From: an uncultured Clostridia bacterium
GTDB lineage: Bacteria > Bacillota > Clostridia > TANB77 > CAG-508
Assembly: GCA_947629965.1 (NCBI GenBank)
Contig: CANRFS010000020.1
Coordinates: 1-15,125, forward strand
Length of the DNA: 15,125 nt
Direction: 5' to 3'
Of the stretch, positions 7,778 to 15,125 are shown piece after piece; position 1 is the first letter of the stretch; each line of letters starts with the position of its first letter. The notes under the pieces are model-generated. The model saw nothing but the letters and a program-made list of their open reading frames with translations. It was not told where the DNA came from and searched no databases. Both the position numbers and the translations under genes were made by a program.

Positions 7778-8702
7778 CTAATTTTTTATTAAAGCAATTA
7801 TTTTTTCTATATTTGCATCCAAGCTATCTTGTCCGATTTAGCAAATACGTTTCTTTGTTTTTCTTAAACCAAGTTATTTGTCTTTTTGCATATCTTCTTG
7901 TTTCCATTTTTACTTCTTCTACCATTTCTTCTTTGCTAACATTTCCTTGTAGATAATTTACTACTTCTTTATATCCCAGTCCTTGCATTGCGGTTGGAAA
8001 TTTTTTATATTTTTTCAATATTGCTTTTACTTCTTCAATAAGCCCTTCATTTATCATTTGGTCTACTCTTTTATTAATTCTGTCATATAGTAATTCTCTA
8101 TCCATATTTATAACAAAAACTTTATAATTATACTCTACTCCATTCTTTCTGGATTCTATGTCTTGCTGAGTTTTTGTTTTTCCTGTTTTTTTATAAATCT
8201 CAAGTATTCTTATTATTCTCTTTTTATCATTTTTACTTATTTTTTTCATTGCCTCAGGGTCAATTTCTAAAGCTTTATTATATAACTCGTCTAGTCTGCC
8301 ATTTTCTGCAATTTTATTTAGTTCGTTTCTATATTCTTCATCTATTTTTTCTTCTCTGAATTCTATTCCATATATTAATGAATTGATATATAAACCTGTC
8401 CCACCACAAATTATAGGTGTTTTCCCTTTGCTTAAAATTTCTTTAATACATTTTTCTGCATCTTTTTTGTATGCAGATACACTATATCTTTCTTCTGGAG
8501 AAATAACGTCTATCATATAATGTTTAATATCTTGCATTTCTTCTTTTGACACTTTTGCTGTTCCTATATTCATATCTTTATATATTTGCATAGAATCTGC
8601 AGATATTATTTCTCCATTTACTTTTTTTGCAAGTTCAATAGCTAGTTTTGATTTTCCTGATGCTGTTGGACCTGCTATTACTATTACTGTAGGTTTATCC
8701 AT
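7778..8702 (-). CDS. miaA: tRNA dimethylallyltransferase MiaA, C-terminus completed by a +1 shift at CGG
   Basis: MiaA transfers a dimethylallyl group to A37 of tRNAs that read UNN codons. The P-loop GPTASGKSKLA (residues about 11-21), SADSMQIYKDMNIGTAK (35-51), the ISPEERYSVSAYKKDA segment, GGTGLYINSL (about 101) and the QGLGYKEV and TRRYAKRQITWF motifs near the end are all present. The plain frame ends LLNRTR at 7824. Skipping the C of CGG (7833-7835) extends the protein as LLN-GQDSLDANIEKIIALIKN to a stop at 7778-7780, giving 307 residues. The extension has the helical end usual for MiaA and closes the gap to the next gene to 14 bases. It follows mutL by 10 bases, with AAGGA before the ATG. 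Confidence 0.9.
7832..7835 (-). other. Proposed +1 recoding site CGGA near the end of miaA
   Basis: The upstream frame reads CTA AAT CGG ACA AGA TAG. The shifted frame reads GGA CAA GAT and stays open for 18 codons. The unshifted product would lose only the final helix, so this case is less certain than those in the middle of genes. Confidence 0.65.
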
Positions 8703-8712
8703 AATTATTCCT

Positions 8713-10804
8713 TTATTTTCTACTAAATTTACGTTCCAACTCGTACTTGCTCATTTTAATTGCTGTTGGTCTTCCATGTGGGCAAGTAAAAGGGTTTGGC
8801 AATACTAACAATTCTTGCATTAAATTATCAACTTCTTCTTTGTCTAATTTCATATTTGCTTTTACAGCTGCCTTACATGCAACAGTACTTATGAATTTTT
8901 CTTCTTTTTCCTCAGTAGCTGTTATTGCTACTGTATCTATTTCATCTAATAATTGTAAGAATAATTCCTTTGTATCTAATTCCATACATAGAGATGGAAC
9001 TCCTATTAATCTTATTGTGTTATCTCCGAATTCTTCAAGTATAAATCCTGCTTTTTTAAATAATCCTACATTTTCCTTTACAATTTCTTTTTCTTTATGT
9101 GAAAGTGTTATTATATCTGGAAGTAGCATTATTTGCGAATCTTTTTGTTCTTCACTATAAAAATTCTTTTTAACTTTTTCATACATTATTCTCTCATGTG
9201 CTGCATGTTGGTCTATTATATATATTTCATCTTTTATTTCTATAACTATATATGTAGAAAAAAGTGCTCCTATATATTTATAATTAGGCATATTTACATA
9301 TTTTTCATCTTGCTCAAATACTGATATATTTTCTAGTTTTATACTATCTACATCATCTTTTACTTGTGATGCTTTTGAAGTTTCTGGAAGTTTTCCAAAT
9401 GCTTTTACATACATTTCGTCAAATCCCTCTTTCGGTTCTCCAGAACTTCTAGGTAAATTTTGCATATTTTTTTGCAAATTTATTATATTTGCCATTTTAT
9501 CTATTTGTTCTTCTGTAGGTATTTTAAAATCTTTTATATCATTTTCTGTATTCTCTTTTCCCTCGTTTTCAACAGTATCTGCTTCTACTGTTTCGTTCTT
9601 TTTAGTATATAGTTCTTGAATTGTATTTGGCCTATCTATGATATTTTCTTCCACATCTTCTATTGGTTTCTTTTTTAACATACTAATAAAACTTGGAACT
9701 CTCATTGTTTGAGTTTTAAAATCTTCATTGCTTGGGTTTTGAATAGGAACATTTGGAATACTTGCTTCTATATCTTGCTTTTCTTCTACAACCTTTTCAG
9801 GGCTACTTACTAATTCTTCTTTTAAAAGGCTCTCTCTAATTGCATAATATACTGCTTTAAATACTTTTTGTTCTTCTTGCCATCTTATTTCTAATTTACT
9901 TGGATGAACATTAACATCTATTTTTTGAGGATCTATATCTATATTTAATACTAAAAAGCCATATTTTCCTATTGTTAATAGTCCTTTAAATGCTTGTTCA
10001 ACAGATGCTGATAATGTTTTATCTTTTATATATCTTTTATTAACAAAAAATAATTGATAACTTCTGTTGCTACGTGCAATTTCTGGTTTTCCTACTACCC
10101 CAGTTATCTTTATATCTTCGTATTCATAATCTACTGGTACAACTCCTTCTGAAACTTCTTTTCCGTATATATTATAAATTACGCTGTTTATATCTCCGGT
10201 TTCCTGATGTTTGTATAACTGTTTTTGATCCACTTATTAATTTTATAGAAATATTAGGGTTTGCAAGTGCTATTCTTGTTACTGCATCTTCTATATATCC
10301 TGCCTCTGTAAAATCTTTTTTTAAAAATTTATATCGTACAGGTGTATTAAAGAATAAATTACTAACTGTTATTGTTGTACCTACTTGTGATGCTGTTTCT
10401 TCCTGTTCTAATATTTTTCCACCCTCTACTATTATCTTATTTCCAATTTCATCGTTCTCTGTTTTAGAAATCATTTCTACATTTGCAATTGCTGCAATAC
10501 TAGCTAAAGCCTCGCCTCTAAATCCCATTGACCTTACAGCTTGCAAATCATCTGCTTTTCTTATTTTGCTTGTAGCATGTCTTTCAAAAGCAAATTCCAT
10601 ATCATCTTTAGATATTCCACATCCATCATCAATAATTCTTATTTTACTTATTCCACCATTTTGTATTTCTACAGTTATTTTACTTGCTCCTGCATCTATA
10701 GAATTTTCTACTAGTTCTTTTACTACAGAGGCTGGTCTCTCTATAACTTCTCCTGCTGCAATTTTATTTATAGTAAGTTCATCTAATAATACAATTTTAC
10801 CCAA
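8713..10804 (-). CDS. mutL: DNA mismatch repair protein MutL with endonuclease domain, joined by a +1 shift at CGG
   Basis: MutL links mismatch recognition by MutS to strand removal. The N-terminal GHKL ATPase shows KIAAGEVIERPASVVKELVENSIDAGA, DDGCGI and GFRGEALASIA. The C-terminal nuclease of MutH-less bacteria shows DQHAAHERIMYE (from about residue 531 of the joined protein), ACKAAVKANMKL and CPHGRP (from about 673). Read plainly, the gene breaks at residue 203 (GNRRYKQRNL, stop at 10172). Dropping the C of CGG at 10196-10198 gives TSGN-GDINSVIYNIYGKEV, the expected GNGD block, and a 696-residue protein. The start is a TTG at 10802-10804 after AGGGGGG, the only start that gives the MGKIVLLDE beginning. 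mutS is not in the window. mutL-miaA order is common in bacteria. Confidence 0.92.
10195..10198 (-). other. Proposed +1 recoding site CGGA in mutL
   Basis: The upstream frame reads TCA GGA AAC CGG AGA; the conserved MutL sequence resumes as GGA GAT ATA (Gly-Asp-Ile). It lies within a highly conserved MutL block, so the exact junction is well fixed. Without the shift both the ATPase end and the nuclease are lost. Confidence 0.8.
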
Positions 10805-10830
10805 TTTATTTTCCCCCCTAATTCATATAG

Positions 10831-10836
10831 ATTATA
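10831..10836 (-). promoter_or_regulatory. Possible -10 element for mutL-miaA-hlyD
   Basis: A perfect TATAAT lies on the minus strand about 27 bases before the mutL TTG. The -35 region (around TACAAA at 17-base spacing) is poor. The strong terminator just upstream means that some promoter must lie here. Confidence 0.45.
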
Positions 10837-10896
10837 TCATTAAATAAAAATTTTTTGTATATATTTTTTAAATAATTGATATACAATAAAAAACAA

Positions 10897-10929
10897 TGGC
10901 AAAAAAGGGGTCTGTCCCCTTTTTTGCCA
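10897..10929 (-). terminator. Strong intrinsic terminator between the ROK gene and mutL
   Basis: A perfect 14-bp stem (TGGCAAAAAAGGGG, 10897-10910, with 10916-10929) has a 5-base loop and is followed on the minus strand by TTGTTTTTTATT. It closes the pilus-ROK cluster. The plus strand also ends in AATTTTTT, so it can work both ways. The core GGGGTCTGTCCCC resembles dispersed palindromes seen in many genomes. Confidence 0.85.
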
Positions 10930-10946
10930 AATTTTTTATTTGATTA

Positions 10947-11846
10947 TTATATCATTGCTGCGCCTATTATTCCTGCATCATTTTTAAATTTTGCTACTAC
11001 AAATTTGGGCATTGATTCTTTGTTAAATAACTCATTTTTTTCTTGAATTCTTTCTACCAATTTTTCAAATAATACTTTATAGAATGCGAAACTTCCTCCT
11101 ATTGATATTGCTTCTGGTTCAAATAAGTTAATTAAATTCGTTATTCCTACATTTAAATCATCTATATATTTGTTAATCATACTTTCAAGTTTTTCATTTT
11201 TTATATTTTGATTTATAAATTCTCCTATATTTTCTCCATCTGTATCCGGCAAGTTAAATTCTTTTCTCAATTTTTCTTTAAATCTTTTTATTGATCCATA
11301 AGTTTCAAAGCACCCTATTCTACCACAATTGCATCTTTCTCCATCTTGTGATATTACCATATGCCCTATTTCAAATCCAGAGAATCTCTTTGGTTTTAAT
11401 AGTTTACCATTTAAAATAACTGCGCCTCCAACTCCTGTACCTATTATTAGAAATATTGAATCATCATAACCTTTTAAGCTTCCTAGCTTTTGTTCTGCTA
11501 TAGCCGCACAATTTGCATCATTTTGCAGAAATATAGGTATATCAAATTCCTTTTTTATTTCTTTTTTTAAATTTAGATTTTCTATTCCTAGATTTTCTGC
11601 TCTTACTATTGTGCCTTCAGATACTGTACCGGGTATTGCAACTCCAATTGATTCTAATTTGCTAAGGTTTAATTTATTTTCTTCTATAGCTTTTTTTATT
11701 AATTCTAGTATTGTTTTTACTACTAAATTAGACATATCTTCTCTGCGGTATGGATAATCTTTTTCATTTTTATAAAGTAATTCATTATTACTTCCGAGTA
11801 TTCCTAATCCAATATGACTTCCGCCTACATCAATACCTATTTTCAT
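10947..11846 (-). CDS. ROK-family sugar kinase (glucokinase-like)
   Basis: ROK kinases phosphorylate hexoses such as glucose, N-acetylmannosamine or N-acetylglucosamine; the substrate cannot be fixed here. The 299-residue protein starts MKIGIDVGGSHIGLGIL (first phosphate loop), has a sugar-binding LQNDANCAA block with the catalytic Asp, IGTGVGGAVILNG (second phosphate region), GFEIGHM with a zinc-ligand His, and the ROK zinc motif CNCGRIGC followed by FETYGS. There is no DNA-binding domain, so it is a kinase, not a repressor. The chosen ATG at 11844-11846 follows AAGGAG by six bases; a longer open frame to 11885 overlaps pilC and is not used. It follows pilC by 14 bases but has no evident functional tie to pili. 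Confidence 0.88.
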   Translation of the reverse strand: MKIGIDVGGSHIGLGILGSNNELLYKNEKDYPYRREDMSNLVVKTILELIKKAIEENKLNLSKLESIGVAIPGTVSEGTIVRAENLGIENLNLKKEIKKEFDIPIFLQNDANCAAIAEQKLGSLKGYDDSIFLIIGTGVGGAVILNGKLLKPKRFSGFEIGHMVISQDGERCNCGRIGCFETYGSIKRFKEKLRKEFNLPDTDGENIGEFINQNIKNEKLESMINKYIDDLNVGITNLINLFEPEAISIGGSFAFYKVLFEKLVERIQEKNELFNKESMPKFVVAKFKNDAGIIGAAMI

Positions 11847-11860
11847 AAGCTGCTCCTTTA

Positions 11861-13211
11861 TTATAAATATGCTGAGAACATCCAAGTACCCATGTATATT
11901 TGTAATAATGGTACTAAAACAACAATTGTTACAAATATTAATAGTACACCTACTACTATATATACAATTTGAGGTAGAGTTTTCATTATTCTTTTCATTA
12001 TATTGTCGATATCTACTTCCATATATTCCAAAAGTTTTTCCATCATTTCTGCTAAATCAGTTTGCATACCTACTTTTAACATTTCTGTTATCATAGGGCT
12101 AGATAATCCTGATTGTTCAAATGGCTCTATCCAACTTTGTCCTACTAATATGTTGTTAATTGAAGCCTCTATTAACGATAACATTACTAAGTTGGTTGCT
12201 ACACTTTTACTTGTTTCAAGTGCATCTTGTATTCTCATTCCATTTCTTATGTTTAATATAACTGCTCTTATTAGCCTTGAAAAATGTATTGAATAAATTA
12301 ATGGTCCAAATATTGGCATTCTATATTTAAAATTGTCGAATTTATATCTTCCTTGTGGAGTTCGTATATATAAGTATATAAGTATGGCTGCGCCTAGAAG
12401 TATAAATGTTGGTATGTACCAAAAATGTATTAAATTATCTAGTACTCCTTTAAACCATAATGTAGCTCTTGGTAATTGATCTGTACTTCCTACTTGATTA
12501 AGTACATTTTGTATAGCAGGAACAGCAACTAATGTACCAACTATTAATAATATTAATAGTCCAACAAATTGTATAAGGTTTGGTAGTAATATACTTTTTA
12601 TTTTTTTATTTAATGCAGCTGTCTCATCCAAATAATTAACAGCTTGTTCTAGAGCTTTCGTTAATGATCCGAGATAATTCACCTACTTTAATCATATTTA
12701 TATATATAGGAGAAAATACACCAGTGTAATATTCCATTGTAGTATACATGTTTTCACCAGCTTCTACACCTAGTAATATATCTTCTAATATTGCTCTAAA
12801 TGATTGATTTTCTGTACTTTCTATTATAGTAGATAAAGCTTGAATATTGTTGAAATTTGCTTTCTTTAAAAGATAGAAGTCTTGTGTAAATATAACAATA
12901 TCTCTATTGTTTATTTTTATATCTGAAAAAAGAACCTGTTTAACTTTTTTCTTAAATGATTCAGAGCCAGACATCATACTAGTATCTTTCTGCCTTACAG
13001 TTTTTAATATACTATCATTAGTTTCAATATTTTTTTTGTGTTTTTTTCTCATTTTACTAGCTTTGTTACTCATTTGTATTTGATTAACACTTATTGGCAT
13101 ATATCCATTTCTTTTTATTTTTTTAAGTAATACATACCTGTTAATTTCTTCTACTCTGTTTCTTACAACAAGCCCATTTTTATCTACCGCTTTGTAAACA
13201 TATAAAGGCAT
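11861..13211 (-). CDS. pilC: Type IV pilus / type II secretion inner-membrane platform protein PilC, joined by a +1 shift at CGG
   Basis: PilC/GspF is the membrane platform on which the pilus motors act. The start MPLYVYKAVDKNGLVV is the usual N-terminal motif. A long basic linker (about residues 48-105, rich in Lys and Ser) precedes the first GspF domain (FTQDFYLLKKANFNNIQALSTI to VGELSG). After it come a membrane span (about 210-235), a second hydrophobic span (about 265-288), the second GspF domain and a C-terminal span (IVYIVVGVLLIFVTIVVLV). Read plainly it ends at residue 191 (LSRIINESSRTSC). Skipping the C of CGG at 12669-12671 gives GELS-GSLTKALEQAVNYLDE, the standard GE.SG.L motif, and a 449-residue protein. 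A GGAGG precedes the ATG; pilT ends 21 bases upstream. Confidence 0.9.
12668..12671 (-). other. Proposed +1 recoding site CGGA in pilC
   Basis: The upstream frame reads GAA TTA TCT CGG ATC; the family motif resumes as GGA TCA TTA (Gly-Ser-Leu). The shift restores the invariant glycine of the GE.SG.L block, so the junction is fixed to within a base or two. Confidence 0.8.
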
Positions 13212-13232
13212 TTTTAAGTCCTCCGTTCTATT

Positions 13233-14330
13233 TTATCCTCTTCTTATTTTCATTTGCATAATTGTCCTATTTAATGATTCTATATTTTTCTCTTCTATTT
13301 GTGATTTTGCTTGATCTAATGTAATTTTATCATCAACAAATAATTTTGCTATTGAATTTATCAGGCTAACGCTTCCTTTATCTATATTTGACTGAATTGC
13401 ATCTTCTAATTCAGAAACGCTAAATTTTTCTTTTCTTATACATCCTGCAACTACATTATCAACTACCATTACCTCTGGTAACATTATAAGTTTTCCATCT
13501 ACACCTTTTAATAATCTTTGAGATACAACTAGCTTTAATAAAGATGACATTAAATATTTAATACTTGCTTGGTCTCTTACTTCATAGAAATTTATCATTC
13601 TATCTATTGTTTCTGCACAAGACTTAGTATGCAAAGTACCTATTACTAAGTGACCAGATTCTGCCATATCTATTGCAGCTTCCATAGTTTCTTTATCTCT
13701 TATCTCTCCAATTACTAATATATCACAGTCTTCTCTTAAAGAGTTTTTAACACCGTCTCTAAAGTTTTCTACGTCTCCACCTTTACCAACTTCTTTTTGA
13801 ACTATTACTGATTTTTTGCATGTATGCTTATATTCTATTGGTTTTTCTAGTGTTAGGATTTTTTTATTTTGAGTTTCGTTTATTTCATTTATTAGCGCAT
13901 TTAAAGTAGTTGTTTTACCTGAGTTAGTTTTTCCTGTAACTAATATTAATCCTTGTGGTTGATAAGTCATACGTCTTACTATATCTGGAACACCTAATTC
14001 ATCAAATTTAGGTAAAGTATTTTTTATAATTCTCAATGTAAATATTGGCATACCATCTGAAGACGATACATTTACTCTTAGTCTAACATCTTTATACTCG
14101 TATGAAGTATCTAATCTTTTTGTATTTTTGTATATATCATCTTTATCCACATTACCTCTTACAAAATAATCATATATTTCAAACAATTCATTTCCTTCTA
14201 TTGTATCTTCATCTTCTAATTCTTTCAATTCTCTTGAAACTCTTAATATTGGTTTTAATCCATATATTAAATGTATATCTGACGCATCCTCTTCTATTGC
14301 TTTATCTAATATTTTATTAATATTCAACAT
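13233..14330 (-). CDS. pilT: PilT-like type IV pilus retraction ATPase
   Basis: This hexameric ATPase of the GspE/PilT superfamily probably powers pilus retraction. The 365 residues show the N-terminal ILDKAIEEDASDIHL motif, a Walker A GKTNSGKT (133-140), the Asp-box-like ILTLEKPIEYKH, a Walker B-like segment CDILVIGEIRDKETM, and the His-box GHLVIGTLHTKS. The AIRAGG-like C-terminal motif of classic PilT is not evident. There is no cysteine tetrad, which separates it from the neighbouring PilB. AGGAGG lies seven bases before the ATG. It sits between pilB (27 bases) and pilC (21 bases), so all three are co-transcribed. Confidence 0.87.
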   Translation of the reverse strand: MLNINKILDKAIEEDASDIHLIYGLKPILRVSRELKELEDEDTIEGNELFEIYDYFVRGNVDKDDIYKNTKRLDTSYEYKDVRLRVNVSSSDGMPIFTLRIIKNTLPKFDELGVPDIVRRMTYQPQGLILVTGKTNSGKTTTLNALINEINETQNKKILTLEKPIEYKHTCKKSVIVQKEVGKGGDVENFRDGVKNSLREDCDILVIGEIRDKETMEAAIDMAESGHLVIGTLHTKSCAETIDRMINFYEVRDQASIKYLMSSLLKLVVSQRLLKGVDGKLIMLPEVMVVDNVVAGCIRKEKFSVSELEDAIQSNIDKGSVSLINSIAKLFVDDKITLDQAKSQIEEKNIESLNRTIMQMKIRRG

Positions 14331-14357
14331 TGCTTTCCTCCTAATATCTTTTGTAGT

Positions 14358-15125
14358 TTAGAATATTACCAACTTTCTATCTAATTCTTCCAAATTAGTA
14401 ATACCATTTATAACTTTATTAATTCCATCAACTAGTAATGGTTTGTAAGCATCTTTTAACGCCTGATTCCTAATTTCTATACTAGAAGCTCCTTGTACAA
14501 TTAATTCTCTTATATCATCTTGTATAGATAATATTTCAAATATTCCTATTCTGTCATAATAACCACTGTTGTTACATTCTTTGCAACCTACTGCATCATA
14601 TGTATATTTTCCTTCTAAATTAAATTGAGTATTGTATTTTTCTCCCATTTTCATAATGAATTGTTTTTCTTGCTCTGTAAATTCTCTTGGTCTTGCACAT
14701 TTTTTACATAGCTTTCTTACTAATCTTTGTGAAACTAGTGTACCTACTGTACTTGATATATCGTAATTAGAAATTCCCATTTTTCTAAGTCTTGTTATAA
14801 CCTCTATTGCATCTATAGTATGTATTGTTGATAAAACATAGTGACCTGTTTGTCCTGCTTGAAAAGCTATTTCTGCAGTTTCTTTATCTCTTATCTCTCC
14901 AAGTAAGATTATATCTGGGTCTTGTCTTAATACTGTTCTTAATGAATCTGCAAATCTCAATTTTTCATCTATTTCTATTTGATTTAACCCTGGTATACGT
15001 ATTTCAACAGGGTCCTCAATTGTAGTAATATTAACTTGTGGTCTGTCTAAATAATCAATTATACTATACAAAGTTGTTGTTTTTCCTTCTCCAGTTGGAG
15101 CTGCAATAATTGTAATACTATTTCT
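14358..15125 (-). CDS. pilB: PilB/GspE-type pilus assembly ATPase (N-terminus outside window)
   Basis: The C-terminal 255 residues of the assembly ATPase are present; the frame stays open to the right edge, so the start lies beyond it. The first visible residues include the Walker A (APTGEGKTTTLYS). Next come the Asp box (TIEDPVEIRIPGLNQIEI), the Walker B (DPDIILLGEIRDKETAEIA), the His box (GHYVLSTIHTIDAIE) and a zinc-binding cysteine tetrad: CKKC at about residues 160-163 and CKEC at about 205-208 of the visible part. The tetrad is typical of PilB/GspE and absent from PilT. The Walker A has Glu where Ser is usual (GPTGSGKT), a small change that should not abolish nucleotide binding. It would drive pilin polymerisation through PilC. 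Confidence 0.93.
   Translation of the reverse strand, partial: RNSITIIAAPTGEGKTTTLYSIIDYLDRPQVNITTIEDPVEIRIPGLNQIEIDEKLRFADSLRTVLRQDPDIILLGEIRDKETAEIAFQAGQTGHYVLSTIHTIDAIEVITRLRKMGISNYDISSTVGTLVSQRLVRKLCKKCARPREFTEQEKQFIMKMGEKYNTQFNLEGKYTYDAVGCKECNNSGYYDRIGIFEILSIQDDIRELIVQGASSIEIRNQALKDAYKPLLVDGINKVINGITNLEELDRKLVIF

Noticed and set aside
922..10929. CRISPR array, tRNA or rRNA genes, insertion sequence or phage genes
   Set aside because: No regularly spaced repeats, no tRNA or rRNA-like conserved blocks, and no transposase or integrase motifs were seen on either strand.
11847..11885. Upstream start extending the ROK kinase by 13 residues
   Set aside because: It overlaps the end of pilC, has no good ribosome binding site, and adds residues ahead of the canonical MKIGIDVGG start, which has AAGGAG at the right distance.
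1036..12671. Simple reassignment of CGG to another amino acid (as reported for tryptophan or glutamine in some bacteria)
   Set aside because: Reassignment keeps the frame. Here the sequence after each CGG matches the family only in the +1 frame, so an amino-acid change cannot explain it.
1036..12671. Sequencing or assembly errors inserting C
   Set aside because: Cannot be excluded without reads, but the five inserts are all C, all before a codon-aligned GG, and only one (mutL, CC) is in any homopolymer. Errors before GG would also fall in other codon phases and in gene-free DNA, and other kinds of indel would be expected.
1036..12671. Pseudogenes
   Set aside because: The five genes have no other stops, deletions or motif losses, and most are housekeeping genes within tidy operons.
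15069..15071. TTG as the start of pilB
   Set aside because: The frame continues to the window edge and encodes the Walker A motif upstream, so this is an internal leucine codon.

Overview
This is an AT-rich window (below about 30% GC by eye) from a Gram-positive, low-GC bacterium, most likely an anaerobic Clostridia-like member of the Bacillota. The reasons are sepF with divIVA, an RNase E/G, a sortase-type surface protein, a ROK kinase and a pilB-pilT-pilC set. The species cannot be named from the sequence. Apart from the surface protein at the left edge, every gene lies on the minus strand, so transcription runs from high to low coordinates.

Layout in transcription order (right to left): partial pilB, pilT, pilC and a ROK sugar kinase form one tight cluster that ends at a strong hairpin (10897-10929). 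mutL, miaA and an HlyD-like membrane protein form a second cluster. sepF and divIVA (cell division) follow behind a clear promoter and end in a very long inverted-repeat terminator. After a 365-base gene-free stretch, a glycosyltransferase, pth, an RNase E/G and rimO form the last run. The plus-strand surface protein converges on rimO.

The main discovery concerns reading frame. Five genes (rimO, hlyD-like, miaA, mutL, pilC) change to the +1 frame part-way through their homology. At all five points the codon in the original frame is CGG, and dropping its C turns the next triplet into a glycine codon (GGA four times, GGC once) and restores the family sequence. These five are the only in-frame CGG codons I found in the whole window. 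About two dozen other CGG triplets on the coding strand straddle codon borders and are harmless. Arginine is otherwise written with AGA, AGG, CGT, CGC and CGA. My inference is that CGG has no normal decoder here and that CGGN sites are read by a +1 shift (or as a four-base glycine codon). This resembles the out-of-frame pairing proposed for some animal mitochondria, but here it occurs repeatedly in bacterial housekeeping genes. It would rescue a tRNA-modification enzyme, a ribosomal-protein-modification enzyme, a mismatch-repair protein and a pilus platform protein, all of which a standard annotation would call broken or wrongly ended.

Smaller points: the RNase E/G lacks the C-terminal zinc-link region; the loop of the divIVA terminator carries an anti-Shine-Dalgarno run; and the gene-free stretch at 5003-5367 may encode a short RNA.
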